64,000 bases of DNA, taken from NCBI RefSeq assembly GCF_051486985.1, contig NZ_JAHVDV010000007.1, positions 1 through 64,000 of the forward strand, written 5' to 3'. The notes under the pieces were generated by a model. It worked only from the letters and a program-made list of their open reading frames with translations. It did no database searches and had not been told where the DNA came from. The translations under genes and the position numbers were made by a program. The DNA comes from CBFFRJ01 sp051486985 (GTDB taxonomy: Bacteria; Pseudomonadota; Gammaproteobacteria; Enterobacterales; Enterobacteriaceae). This document shows, one piece after another, positions 52,746 through 62,058 of the stretch. Position 1 is the first letter of the stretch; the number at the start of each line of letters is the position of its first letter.

Positions 52746-52931
52746 TTACTCGTCTTCGTCTTCGTCCTCAAAACGCGCCACGATGCGTTCCCCTTTGTGG
52801 CTGGCGCGTAATTCATTAGCTACCTGAGTGATAGCCTGCCCGCTGCTCATGCCCTGCGACATCAGCTCATGGATGCGCTCAACGGCTTTTTGCTGCTGTT
52901 CATGACTAAGGGAAGGTAAACCTGCAAACAT
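52746..52931 (-). CDS. yoaH: YoaH, UPF0181 small protein
   Basis: 61 residues, [20 protein letters not shown], then [19 protein letters not shown] and an acidic end (FEDEDEDE). Family of unknown function, divergent from pabB as in E. coli; the following SMI1-like gene may share its transcript. Confidence 0.95.
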
Positions 52932-53014
52932 GGGTAACTCCTGCTAAATTATTGGCGCTAATTATTTCATGCGCCGTGGCTATGCGCCAGCGCTGGCGTT
53001 AAGAGCCAGGAACA

Positions 53015-54376
53015 ATGAACTCAACAACACCTGCCATTATGGCACTACCCTGGCAGTCTGATGCTGCCGAATACTATTTTTCTTCCTTCCAGCATTTACC
53101 CTGGGCCATGCTGCTGCATTCAGGGCACGCGGAGCATACCTATAACCGTTACGATATTCTGGTGGCAGACCCGCTCTCAACGCTTGTGACCTCAGGGCAA
53201 ACCACACATATTCACGATAGCAACGGGAGTCATACATCCACCGAGGATCCGCTGACCCTGCTTTGCCGCAGTCTGGAGGCAGCACCCTTTAAGCCCGACC
53301 TTTGCGAGGGACTGCCTTTTCAGGGCGGCGCATTGGGGCTGTTTGGTTACGATCTGGGGCGTCGCTTTGAGACCTTACCCGCTCAGGCGGAACGCGACAT
53401 CACGCTGCCTGATATGGCAGTAGGCATATACGACTGGGCAATCATTGTTGACCACCACCTGCAGCAGGTCACGCTGCTGAGCTATCAGGATGTTGAGGCA
53501 CGCTACGCCTGGCTTATGCAGCAGTCTGCCGTCGCGTCGCAACCTTTTCGCTTAACCTCCCCCTGGCAGTCAAATATGGATAGCCAAACCTACGCAGAGA
53601 AATTCCGCCAGATTCAGGCATGGATACGAAGCGGCGACTGCTATCAGGTCAATCTTGCTCAACGCTTTCAGGCGCGCTATGAAGGAGATGAGTGGCAGGC
53701 ATTTGTGCGCCTTAATCACTCAAATCGCGCGCCGTTCAGCGCCTTTATCCGTCTTGATGATGGCGCGATTTTAAGCCTTTCACCTGAACGGTTTATTCAG
53801 ATATCCGGTGACCGCATCCAGACCCGGCCGATTAAGGGCACACTGCCTCGTCTGAACGATCCGCAGGCAGATATCCAGCAGGCGCAAAAACTGGCAGGGT
53901 CGCCAAAAGACCGCGCTGAAAACCTGATGATTGTAGATTTAATGCGGAACGATATTGGTCGTGTGGCCGTGCCGGGTAGCGTTCGCGTCCCGGAACTTTT
54001 TGTGGTCGAGCCTTTCCCGGCGGTACACCACCTTGTCAGCACCATTACCGCGACGCTGCCGCCAGAAAAGCATGCCAGCGATCTCCTGCGTGCGGCCTTT
54101 CCGGGCGGCTCGATTACCGGTGCGCCAAAAATTCGGGCCATGGAAATCATTGACGCGCTGGAGCCACAACGGCGTAACGCGTGGTGCGGCAGCATTGGCT
54201 ACCTCAGTTTCTGCGGCACGATGGATACCAGCATAACCATCCGAACCTTAACGGCATGGCAGGGTCAGCTCTACTGTTCAGCGGGGGGCGGCATTGTGGC
54301 CGACAGTAATGAGGAGGCGGAATATCAGGAGACTTTTGATAAGGTTAACCGCATATTGCAGCAACTGGAGAAATGA
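53015..54376 (+). CDS. pabB: Aminodeoxychorismate synthase component I PabB
   Basis: 453 residues, the E. coli length. The chorismate-binding domain shows PIKGTLPR (with the lysine that forms the covalent intermediate), RAENLMIVDLMRNDIGRV, FPAVHHLVS and FPGGSITGAPK, and the N-terminal part DLPFQGG-like ALGLFGYDLGRRFE. With PabA it makes 4-amino-4-deoxychorismate for folate. Four bases separate it from nudL. Confidence 0.97.
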   Translation: MNSTTPAIMALPWQSDAAEYYFSSFQHLPWAMLLHSGHAEHTYNRYDILVADPLSTLVTSGQTTHIHDSNGSHTSTEDPLTLLCRSLEAAPFKPDLCEGLPFQGGALGLFGYDLGRRFETLPAQAERDITLPDMAVGIYDWAIIVDHHLQQVTLLSYQDVEARYAWLMQQSAVASQPFRLTSPWQSNMDSQTYAEKFRQIQAWIRSGDCYQVNLAQRFQARYEGDEWQAFVRLNHSNRAPFSAFIRLDDGAILSLSPERFIQISGDRIQTRPIKGTLPRLNDPQADIQQAQKLAGSPKDRAENLMIVDLMRNDIGRVAVPGSVRVPELFVVEPFPAVHHLVSTITATLPPEKHASDLLRAAFPGGSITGAPKIRAMEIIDALEPQRRNAWCGSIGYLSFCGTMDTSITIRTLTAWQGQLYCSAGGGIVADSNEEAEYQETFDKVNRILQQLEK

Positions 54377-54380
54377 GAAG

Positions 54381-54959
54381 ATGACGCAGCCTGCTCTGAC
54401 GCTGGAGGATTTCTTATCCCGTTTTCAGCTTTTACGTCCGCAGATGAACCCTGTTATTGCCAATACGCGACAGGCGGCCGTTCTGGTGCCCGTCGTTCGT
54501 CGCGAACAGCCTGGTCTTTTGCTTACGCAGCGCTCCGCGCGGCTACGTAAACATGCCGGTCAGGTTGCTTTTCCTGGCGGTGCAGTGGACGATACCGACG
54601 CTTCACTGATTGCTGCGGCGTTACGGGAGGCGCAGGAAGAGGTGGCAATCCCCCCCGACGCTGTTGAAGTAATAGGTGTGTTGCCTGCCGTCGACAGCGT
54701 GACCGGTTTTCGTGTCACCCCGGTTGTGGGCATCATCCCGCCCGATTTGCCTTATCACGCCAGCGAGGATGAGGTGGCCTCCGTCTTTGAAATGCCACTG
54801 GCAGAAGCGTTGCGTCTGGGGCGCTACCACCCTCTCGATGTTCACCGCCACGGCAATGCCCATCGGGTATGGCTCTCCTGGTATCAGCATTACTTTGTCT
54901 GGGGTATGACCGCGGGCATTATTCGTGAGCTTTCGTTGCAGATTGGCGACAGACCTTGA
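54381..54959 (+). CDS. nudL: CoA pyrophosphatase NudL
   Basis: 192 residues from the ATG at 54381; longer frames into pabB are false. Nudix box in its CoA-diphosphatase variant: GGAVDDTDASLIAAALREAQEEVAI, plus the family's QVAFPGG. It hydrolyses CoA and derivatives to phosphopantetheine and 3',5'-ADP. Translationally close to pabB. Confidence 0.95.
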   Translation: MTQPALTLEDFLSRFQLLRPQMNPVIANTRQAAVLVPVVRREQPGLLLTQRSARLRKHAGQVAFPGGAVDDTDASLIAAALREAQEEVAIPPDAVEVIGVLPAVDSVTGFRVTPVVGIIPPDLPYHASEDEVASVFEMPLAEALRLGRYHPLDVHRHGNAHRVWLSWYQHYFVWGMTAGIIRELSLQIGDRP

Positions 54960-54985
54960 CTATACTTTAGTCATTGTAATCAATC

Positions 54986-55030
54986 GCTGACAGCGTTCAG
55001 CGGCCCGGCATAAGAAAAATCGCTGTCAGC
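54986..55030. repeat. Inverted repeat upstream of sdaA
   Basis: Arms GCTGACAGCG (54986-54995) and CGCTGTCAGC (55021-55030), perfect over ten bases, 25 bases apart, with partial pairing beyond. No U-tract on either side. It lies 27-71 bases after nudL and 112 bases before sdaA, so it is either a leader stem-loop or an operator for sdaA. Confidence 0.6.
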
Positions 55031-55141
55031 CATTAGTTTAATTCATGTGAATAGTTGAACCGCGAAATTACTTCCCTCTTACACTATGCGCAGTTATTAC
55101 ATCGTTACCGGAACCCCGGTAACCCTGTCAGGAGTGTTAAT

Positions 55142-56506
55142 GTGATTAGTATATTCGACATGTTTAAAGTGGGAATTGGTCCTTCTTCTTCCCACACTGT
55201 TGGCCCGATGAAGGCCGGGAAACAGTTCGTCGATGACCTGGTCGAAAAGGGATTGCTGGAGCGCGTAACCCGCGTTGCGGTGGACGTCTACGGTTCACTG
55301 TCATTAACGGGTAAAGGCCACCACACCGACATCGCCATTATTATGGGCCTTGCAGGAAATGAACCTGCTACCGTGGATATCGACAACATTCCCGCGTTTA
55401 TTCGCGATGTTGAAAACCGGGGCCGCCTGCTGCTGGCCTCTGGTCGTCAGGAGGTGGATTTTCCACCCAATGACGGCATGCGTTTTCACAGCGATAACCT
55501 GCCGCTGCATGAAAATGCCATGAGCATTCATGCCTGGAGCGGTGAGAAAGAGATTTACAGTAAAACCTACTACTCCATTGGCGGTGGTTTTATCGTCGAT
55601 GAGGAGCATTTTGGTAAAGAGACCGTTGCCAGCGTGACCGTTCCCTACCCGTTCAGGTCGGCCAGCGAGATGCTCGTTTACTGCCAGCAGACCGGCCTTT
55701 CTCTGTCCGGCATGGTCATGCAGAACGAACTGGCGCTGCACAGTAAACAAGAGATTGAAAGCTATTTTGGCCACGTGTGGGCTACAATGCGTGCCTGTAT
55801 CGATCGCGGTATGAATACCGAAGGCGTGCTGCCGGGGCCGTTACGCGTACCCCGTCGTGCTTCAGCGTTGCGTCGACTGTTGGTTGCCAGCGATAAATTA
55901 TCTAATGACCCCATGAATGTTGTGGACTGGGTCAATATGTTTGCCCTGGCGGTGAACGAAGAGAACGCTGCTGGCGGGCGTGTGGTTACCGCGCCGACTA
56001 ACGGCGCATGTGGGATAGTCCCGGCGGTCCTGGCTTATTACGATCACTTTATCGAGCCGGTAAGCCCGGATATCTATATTCGTTACTTCCTTGCTGCCGG
56101 TGCCATTGGCGCGTTGTATAAGATGAATGCCTCTATCTCCGGCGCTGAAGTGGGCTGTCAGGGTGAAGTCGGCGTTGCCTGTTCAATGGCCGCCGCCGGG
56201 CTTGCTGAACTGCTGGGCGCAAGCCCTGAGCAGGTCTGCGTGGCTGCGGAAATCGGTATGGAGCATAACCTGGGCCTGACGTGTGACCCGGTGGCAGGCC
56301 AGGTACAGGTGCCCTGTATTGAACGTAATGCGATAGCCTCGGTAAAAGCCATCAATGCGTCCCGTATGGCGATGCGTCGTACCAGCGCTCCGCGCGTATC
56401 GCTCGATAAAGTTATCGAAACGATGTACGAAACAGGCAAAGACATGAACGCCAAATACCGCGAAACCTCGCGCGGCGGCCTTGCCATCAAGGTTCAGTGC
56501 GACTAA
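55142..56506 (+). CDS. sdaA: L-serine deaminase SdaA
   Basis: 454 residues from a GTG at 55142 (VISIFDMFKVGIGPSSSHTVGP), seven bases after AGGAG, the E. coli length; the frame begins at 55055. Iron-sulfur type serine dehydratase with Cys residues in NGACGIVPA, GCQGEVGVACSMAAAG and the C-terminal CDPVAGQVQVPCIERN. Converts L-serine to pyruvate and ammonia. In E. coli it is controlled by Lrp. Confidence 0.97.
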   Translation: MISIFDMFKVGIGPSSSHTVGPMKAGKQFVDDLVEKGLLERVTRVAVDVYGSLSLTGKGHHTDIAIIMGLAGNEPATVDIDNIPAFIRDVENRGRLLLASGRQEVDFPPNDGMRFHSDNLPLHENAMSIHAWSGEKEIYSKTYYSIGGGFIVDEEHFGKETVASVTVPYPFRSASEMLVYCQQTGLSLSGMVMQNELALHSKQEIESYFGHVWATMRACIDRGMNTEGVLPGPLRVPRRASALRRLLVASDKLSNDPMNVVDWVNMFALAVNEENAAGGRVVTAPTNGACGIVPAVLAYYDHFIEPVSPDIYIRYFLAAGAIGALYKMNASISGAEVGCQGEVGVACSMAAAGLAELLGASPEQVCVAAEIGMEHNLGLTCDPVAGQVQVPCIERNAIASVKAINASRMAMRRTSAPRVSLDKVIETMYETGKDMNAKYRETSRGGLAIKVQCD

Positions 56507-56517
56507 TACGTCGTCAT

Positions 56518-56546
56518 AGCCCTTCTGCAACGGAAGGGCTAATTTC
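56518..56546 (+). terminator. Terminator after sdaA
   Basis: AGCCCTTC (56518-56525) / GAAGGGCT (56533-56540), 8-base stem, 7-base loop, followed by AATTTCC; a short U-tail only. Confidence 0.7.
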
Positions 56547-56637
56547 CTGCACCGCCTCTTCTCTTTCCTGAATTCCCACTACACTTTGTTTGTTCTGGCG
56601 ATCGTTCCAGGCCAGTGGCTACACAGGCGGTCACGGC

Positions 56638-58233
56638 ATGCAAACAGCACAGCAAATCATTTCAGGATACCGGCGCAAACGCATCATTGTCTGCGCCCTG
56701 GTCGCTATTGCTGTTTTTCTGGCAACCCTGGCGGTGCGATTTATTTTGGAGCGCAATTTAAATGAGCGCAAAATTGCAACCTTTACGGCCCATGCCGTGC
56801 AGACCCTGGACAAGTTGCTCCTGCCTCTTGAACTCAGACGCAGCGATCTTATTCCTCTGGTAGGACAGCCCTGCGCAAGTGCCCATTTTTTGTTGCGTAA
56901 ACAAGCTGCCAGCCTGCAGACCGTGCGCTCTGTCGCCCTGATTAAAGACGGTATCCTTTATTGCTCAAGCATATTCGGTTATCGCGATGTGCCAATTAAC
57001 CAACTACAGCCCGCGCTGCCTTCCCCTACTCCCTTGCTGCTGCTCTCAACCGATCAATCGTTGCTGAAGAATTCGCCAGTGATGATCTTTTGGTATCCGA
57101 CAACACCAGAGGGGCAGAGTGGCATTATTGAAGTCATTAATATTGATCTGCTCACAGCCTTTACTCTTGAGCCTGATTCCCCGCTTATCAGCGGGGCAAG
57201 CCTGAGCGTCGGACAGCGGCATCTGGTCTATGGGCAGGGGGTGGTCGGGGCCCTTCCCGCCCTGAAGGGGGAGGAGCGTTATCAGAAAGCGTCGGACCGG
57301 TTCCCGTTCAGTGTTGCTGTTGTCAGCCCCGGTGCGGCGCGGCTGGCATGGCGTTATCTCTCCTCTCAGGTTCCTCTTGCGCTGATGCTAAGTCTGCTGA
57401 TGGGATACATTGCCTGGCTTGCCACCGCGAGTCGGATGAGTTTTTCATGGGAGATCAATCTTGGCATGGCTGCGCGGGAGTTCGAGCTGTTTTGTCAGCC
57501 TCTGCTGGATGCCGGGACCAACAGGTGTGTCGGCGTGGAGATCCTGTTGCGCTGGAATAACCCCCGTCAGGGATGGATTTCACCGGAAGTGTTTATCCCC
57601 ATCGCGGAAGAACACCATCTCATCGCTCCCCTTACCCGCTATGTCATGGCTGAAACGCAGCGTCAGATCGGGTTGTTCCCGGCCGACACTCATTTTCAGA
57701 TTGGCATCAATGTGGCACCGAGCCATTTGCGTAATGGTGAATTACTAAAAGATTTAAATACGTACTGGTTCAGCGCCCGTCCGACCCAGCAGCTCACCAT
57801 TGAGATCACCGAACGTGATGCGCTGCAGGATGTGGATTACCGCATGGTGCGCGAGCTGCACCGTAAAGGGTTAAAAATCGCTATTGATGATTTCGGCACC
57901 GGCAACAGCTCACTCTCATGGCTGGAGCGGTTACGCCCGGATGTGCTTAAAATCGACAAGTCTTTTACCACGGCAATCGGCACCGATGCGGTGAACGCCA
58001 CGGTCACCGATATCATCATTTCGTTGGGGCAGCGTCTTAACATTGAACTGGTGGCGGAGGGGGTTGAGAACCTCCGCCAGGCCTCGCATCTGCGCCAGCG
58101 GGGAGTTCATGTCCTGCAGGGTTTTTTATACGCGAAGCCGATGCCGGTAAAAGAGTTTCCGCGCTGGCTGGCGGGATGGTCGCCCCCTCCCGCCCGCCAC
58201 ACTAAACTGATGACGCCGTTTATGTCGCTTTGA
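56638..58233 (+). CDS. pdeD: Cyclic-di-GMP phosphodiesterase PdeD (YoaD), CSS-EAL
   Basis: 531 residues from the ATG at 56638; upstream frame to 56590 lacks support. Two transmembrane helices (about 15-35 and 240-262) enclose a periplasmic CSS-motif domain (YCSSIFGY), a redox-sensing input. The cytoplasmic EAL domain has the signature as GVEILLRW, then NVAPSHL, EITERD, DDFGTGNSSLSWL, LKIDKSF and VAEGVE; catalytic residues present, so an active phosphodiesterase is expected. It ends one base from the converging yoaE. Confidence 0.95.
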   Translation: MQTAQQIISGYRRKRIIVCALVAIAVFLATLAVRFILERNLNERKIATFTAHAVQTLDKLLLPLELRRSDLIPLVGQPCASAHFLLRKQAASLQTVRSVALIKDGILYCSSIFGYRDVPINQLQPALPSPTPLLLLSTDQSLLKNSPVMIFWYPTTPEGQSGIIEVINIDLLTAFTLEPDSPLISGASLSVGQRHLVYGQGVVGALPALKGEERYQKASDRFPFSVAVVSPGAARLAWRYLSSQVPLALMLSLLMGYIAWLATASRMSFSWEINLGMAAREFELFCQPLLDAGTNRCVGVEILLRWNNPRQGWISPEVFIPIAEEHHLIAPLTRYVMAETQRQIGLFPADTHFQIGINVAPSHLRNGELLKDLNTYWFSARPTQQLTIEITERDALQDVDYRMVRELHRKGLKIAIDDFGTGNSSLSWLERLRPDVLKIDKSFTTAIGTDAVNATVTDIIISLGQRLNIELVAEGVENLRQASHLRQRGVHVLQGFLYAKPMPVKEFPRWLAGWSPPPARHTKLMTPFMSL

Positions 58234-58234
58234 A

Positions 58235-59794
58235 TTACTCTTCTTCGTCGTACAGCGGTTGCTCTTTAACAACACGAACCAGATCCACGCGATAATCGTT
58301 GGCTTCCACTACGGTTATCTGCAGCGGCTTCAGTTCCAGTACGTCGCCAGTACGTGGGATCTGACCATTAATCGCAATGACCAGGCCCGCAACGGTAGCA
58401 ATGTCTTCCTCTTCATTGACCAGCGTATCGAGTTGCAGGGTATGCTGCAGCGCATGCAGATCCGTCGCCCCTTTCACCAGCCAGCCGTCACCGTCAGCGA
58501 CGATTTCCGGCGTTTCGTCTGCATCGGGGAATTCACCAGCGATAGCTTCCAGCACATCCAGCGGCGTAACCAGCCCCTGCACGACGCCAAACTCGTTGGT
58601 GACAATAACAAAACTGCCACGTGCGCGACGTAACACCGCCAGAAGCTTAATAGGGTCCAGGGTTTCAGGGACGACGATAGCTGGCGACATGGCCGCAATG
58701 GCGCCTACGTCCCCCCCTTCTTCCAGCGCCACCAGCATCTCTTTGGCACGTACAATACCAATTACCTCATCCAGCTCTCCACGGCATACCGGGAAAAGAC
58801 TATGCGGTGAAGAGAGCAGTTGCTGACGAATCTCGTCCACACCGAGGTTTGCATCCACCCAGCTTATCTCACCGCGTGGCGTCATGATGCTGCGCAGTGA
58901 GCGTGAGGCCAGGGTAAGCACACCATTGATCATGTAACGTTCTTCTTCCGCAAAGGCCCCTTCCGGCACCGGCACAGCCGCCGGGCTTTCAGCGTCCTGG
59001 GGCTGATTCGCGCGGCGCTTGCCCCCCATCAAACGGAGGATGGCATCAGCGGTACGTGCGCGCAGCGGCACCGCTGACTGGTGGCGAATAAAGTTGCGAC
59101 GGGCAATCTGGTTAAAGAGCTCGATAACGATAGAGAAGCCTATCGCGGCGTAGAGATAACCTTTTGGTATATGGAATCCAAAGCCTTCCGCGACCAGACT
59201 CAGACCAATCATCAACAGGAAGCTCAGGCAGAGCACAACTACCGTTGGATGCTGGTTCACGAAGCGGGTTAACGGCTTTGAGGCAAGCAGCATGACGGCC
59301 ATAGCAATCACCACAGCGGCCATCATGACCGGCAGATGATTCACCATACCGACGGCGGTAATGACCGCATCAAGAGAGAACACCGCATCAAGGATGACAA
59401 TCTGAACGACCACTACCCAGAAACTGGCATAACCTTTCCCCTGACCGCCCTCAAGTTGACGGTTTTCCAGCCTTTCATGCAGTTCAGTGGTGGCTTTGAA
59501 CAGCAGGAAAATACCACCAAACAGCATAATGAGATCGCGACCGGAAAAGGTGAAATCCCAGACGCTGAATAACGGCTGCGTGAGCGTCACCATCCAGGAG
59601 ATCAACGACAGCAGCCCCAGACGCATGACTAAGGCAAGCGAGAGACCAATGAGTCGCGCTTTGTCACGTTGTTTAGGGGGAAGCTTATCGGCCAGGATGG
59701 CGATAAAGACCAGGTTATCAATACCAAGAACAATTTCCAGGACGACAAGCGTCAACAGGCCCGCCCAGATTGAGGGGTCCATTAAGAATTCCAT
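58235..59794 (-). CDS. yoaE: YoaE, TerC/CBS/CorC-type inner-membrane protein
   Basis: 519 residues. TerC-family membrane domain (about 1-235: LVVLEIVLGIDNLVFIAILADKLP, QIVILDAVFSLDAVITAVGM, with the conserved Asp residues), a linker, a pair of CBS motifs (about 300-420, SLRSIMTPRGEISWVDAN) and a C-terminal CorC_HlyC domain (TLQLDTLVNEEEDIATVAGLV-type). TerC relatives such as Alx and MeeY/MeeF deal with manganese or metal export, so YoaE may too; function in E. coli is still poorly defined. Confidence 0.94.
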   Translation of the reverse strand: MEFLMDPSIWAGLLTLVVLEIVLGIDNLVFIAILADKLPPKQRDKARLIGLSLALVMRLGLLSLISWMVTLTQPLFSVWDFTFSGRDLIMLFGGIFLLFKATTELHERLENRQLEGGQGKGYASFWVVVVQIVILDAVFSLDAVITAVGMVNHLPVMMAAVVIAMAVMLLASKPLTRFVNQHPTVVVLCLSFLLMIGLSLVAEGFGFHIPKGYLYAAIGFSIVIELFNQIARRNFIRHQSAVPLRARTADAILRLMGGKRRANQPQDAESPAAVPVPEGAFAEEERYMINGVLTLASRSLRSIMTPRGEISWVDANLGVDEIRQQLLSSPHSLFPVCRGELDEVIGIVRAKEMLVALEEGGDVGAIAAMSPAIVVPETLDPIKLLAVLRRARGSFVIVTNEFGVVQGLVTPLDVLEAIAGEFPDADETPEIVADGDGWLVKGATDLHALQHTLQLDTLVNEEEDIATVAGLVIAINGQIPRTGDVLELKPLQITVVEANDYRVDLVRVVKEQPLYDEEE

Positions 59795-60073
59795 GGGTAT
59801 CTCCTGCTCAACATAAGGCCAGACAGCGCGCGTGAACGCACAGGCGTGATGACATTAAAGGGGGTCGAAGTACAGAAATGGTTGGCAATGGGTTGCCAGA
59901 GGGTTAACTGACGTCGGTGACGGTCCATACGGTGGGCTGCAGCCCTTTACTCCTGAAATATTAAACGGAAGGTAAACATATCAAAGAGAGTTTGTCTTTG
60001 GCAAAGATTTACCTGAATTTGCATTTAACGACTTTTTCACGCCGCGAGGCTTCTTCGGTTCTTAAGCTAAATT

Positions 60074-60089
60074 ACGGATCTTCATCACA
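60074..60089. promoter_or_regulatory. CRP site of manXYZ
   Basis: ACGGA-TCTTCA-TCACA; one perfect half site (TCACA) and one weak half, in the same sequence context as the E. coli manX CRP site. Confidence 0.65.
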
Positions 60090-60093
60090 TAAA

Positions 60094-60117
60094 TTATTTT
60101 TTCGCTGTCTAAAATAA
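60094..60117. promoter_or_regulatory. Mlc/NagC-type operator of manXYZ
   Basis: TTATTTT - ten bases - AAAATAA: dyad of seven bases matching the Mlc/NagC pattern (TTATTTT...AAAATAA) seen at E. coli manX. It sits beside the CRP site. Confidence 0.75.
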
Positions 60118-60228
60118 ATCCCGGAAGTCTTAGTTTTTCCTCGCTTATATTAATCGATTCACTGAATGGCGAGGTTCTCAACAGACCTTTTACAGGTGTG
60201 TTAACGACAAAAACGAAGGAGGTAGCAA

Positions 60229-61188
60229 GTGACCATTGCTATTGTGATAGGCACACATGGTTGGGCTGCGGAACAGTTACTCAAAACCGCTGAAATGTTA
60301 TTAGGCGAGCAGGAGAATGTGGGTTGGATTGATTTCGTTCCTGGGGAAAATGCCGAAACCTTAATTGAAAAGTACAATGCTCAACTGGCAAAACTCGATA
60401 CCCACCAGGGCGTGCTGTTTCTGGTTGATACCTGGGGCGGCAGCCCATTTAATGCCGCCAGCCGCATTGTCGTCGACAAAGAACATTATGAGGTGGTTGC
60501 CGGGGTAAATATCCCCATGCTGGTCGAAACCTTAATGGCGCGTGATGACAACCCCGATTTTGACGAACTGGTCGCGGTGGCGGTTGAAACCGGACGTGAA
60601 GGCGTGAAAGCGCTGAAAGCGGCTCCGGTCGCCAAAGCGGTGCCTGCCGCTCCCCCTAAAGCACCGGCTCCTGCCCGCCCTATGGGCCCAAATGACTATA
60701 TGACCATTGGTCTTGCACGCATTGATGACCGTTTGATCCACGGACAGGTCGCGACGCGCTGGACAAAAGAAACCAACGTGACGCGCATCATCGTCATCAG
60801 TGATGAGGTCGCCGCCGATAATGTACGCAAAACGTTGCTGACCCAGGTAGCCCCTCCGGGCGTAACAGCGCACGTTGTGGATGTAGCCAAAATGATCCGT
60901 GTCTATAACAACCCGAAATATGCCGGTGAGCGCGTGATGTTGCTCTTCACTAATCCGACAGATGTGCTGCGTATTGTTGAGGAAGGGGTGAAGATTACGT
61001 CCGTTAACATCGGAGGCATGGCGTATCGTCAGGGAAAAACTCAGGTGAATAATGCGGTGTCGGTGGATGAAAAAGACATTGAGGCGTTCAAAAAGCTTAA
61101 TGAACGCAACATTGAGCTGGAAGTTCGCAAGGTTTCTAACGATCCGAAACTGAAAATGATGGATTTGATCAGCAAAGTGGCGAAGTAA
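60229..61188 (+). CDS. manX: Mannose PTS IIAB subunit ManX
   Basis: 319 residues from a GTG at 60229, six bases after AAGGAGG. IIA domain with phosphorylated His10 (IGTHGW), a Pro/Ala hinge (about 131-152), and a IIB domain with His171 in RIDDRLIHGQVATRW. It passes phosphate from HPr to mannose, glucose, glucosamine and related sugars via ManY/ManZ. Confidence 0.98.
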   Translation: MTIAIVIGTHGWAAEQLLKTAEMLLGEQENVGWIDFVPGENAETLIEKYNAQLAKLDTHQGVLFLVDTWGGSPFNAASRIVVDKEHYEVVAGVNIPMLVETLMARDDNPDFDELVAVAVETGREGVKALKAAPVAKAVPAAPPKAPAPARPMGPNDYMTIGLARIDDRLIHGQVATRWTKETNVTRIIVISDEVAADNVRKTLLTQVAPPGVTAHVVDVAKMIRVYNNPKYAGERVMLLFTNPTDVLRIVEEGVKITSVNIGGMAYRQGKTQVNNAVSVDEKDIEAFKKLNERNIELEVRKVSNDPKLKMMDLISKVAK

Positions 61189-61248
61189 TCACGCGCTTTC
61201 TTTGACGCGATTTCACATATACGTTTGTTTTAGCATAGGAGAAGTACA

Positions 61249-62046
61249 ATGGAGATTACCACTCTTCAGATTGTGCTGGTGTTTGTCGTGGCGTGTATTG
61301 CCGGTATGGAATCGGTGCTTGACGAGTTCCAGTTTCACCGTCCGTTAGTGGCCTGTACGCTGGTGGGTATTGTCCTGGGAGATATGAAAACAGGCATTAT
61401 CATCGGCGGTACGCTGGAAATGATTGCGCTGGGCTGGATGAACATCGGTGCTGCAGTTGCACCGGATGCCGCGCTGGCCTCCATTATCTCGACCGTGCTG
61501 GTTATTGCAGGCCATCAGAGCATTGGCGCTGGCATCGCGCTGGCAATCCCACTTGCCGCTGCTGGTCAGGTTCTGACTATCATCGTGCGTACTATTACCG
61601 TTGCCTTCCAGCACGCCGCAGATAAAGCCGCCGAAAATGGCAACCTTACGGCCTTGTCCTGGATCCATGTCTCTTCACTCTTCCTGCAGGCAATGCGTAT
61701 CGCCATTCCGGCGGTTATCGTTGCTATCTCTGTAGGTACCAGTGAAGTTCAGGGCATGCTTAATGCCATCCCTGAAGTGGTCACCAGCGGTCTGAATATC
61801 GCCGGTGGCATGATCGTGGTGGTCGGTTACGCGATGGTCATTAACATGATGCGCGCAGGCTACCTGATGCCCTTTTTCTACCTGGGTTTTGTTACCGCGG
61901 CGTTCACCAACTTCAACCTGGTGGCGTTGGGCGTTATCGGTGCAGTGATGGCTGTTCTCTATATTCAGCTTAGCCCGAAATATAATCGCTCAGCCGCCCC
62001 TGCGCAGGCTGCAGGTTCCAACGATCTTGATAATGAACTGGACTAA
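61249..62046 (+). CDS. manY: Mannose PTS IIC subunit ManY
   Basis: 265 residues, multi-pass membrane protein of the Man family (FVVACIAGMESVLDEFQFHRPLVACTLVG, GGTLEMIALGWMNIGAAVAPDAALAS). Together with ManZ it forms the sugar channel, also used by some phages and bacteriocins. AGGAGAA ribosome-binding site. Confidence 0.98.
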   Translation: MEITTLQIVLVFVVACIAGMESVLDEFQFHRPLVACTLVGIVLGDMKTGIIIGGTLEMIALGWMNIGAAVAPDAALASIISTVLVIAGHQSIGAGIALAIPLAAAGQVLTIIVRTITVAFQHAADKAAENGNLTALSWIHVSSLFLQAMRIAIPAVIVAISVGTSEVQGMLNAIPEVVTSGLNIAGGMIVVVGYAMVINMMRAGYLMPFFYLGFVTAAFTNFNLVALGVIGAVMAVLYIQLSPKYNRSAAPAQAAGSNDLDNELD

Positions 62047-62058
62047 CAGGTGAACGAC

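Larger units (their letters stand above)
59795..60228. promoter_or_regulatory. yoaE/manX divergent regulatory region
   Basis: 434 bases without a gene. On the yoaE side are hairpins TGGCAA-TGGG-TTGCCA (59884-59899) and the palindrome GGGCTGCAGCCC (59934-59945). On the manX side are the CRP-like and Mlc/NagC-like sites listed separately. No sRNA gene is evident. Confidence 0.7.

Noticed and set aside
59884..59945. Possible riboswitch ahead of yoaE
   Set aside because: Two small hairpins exist, but none of the conserved yybP-ykoY loop sequences (GGGGAGTAG, AGGCGAGACC) is present.
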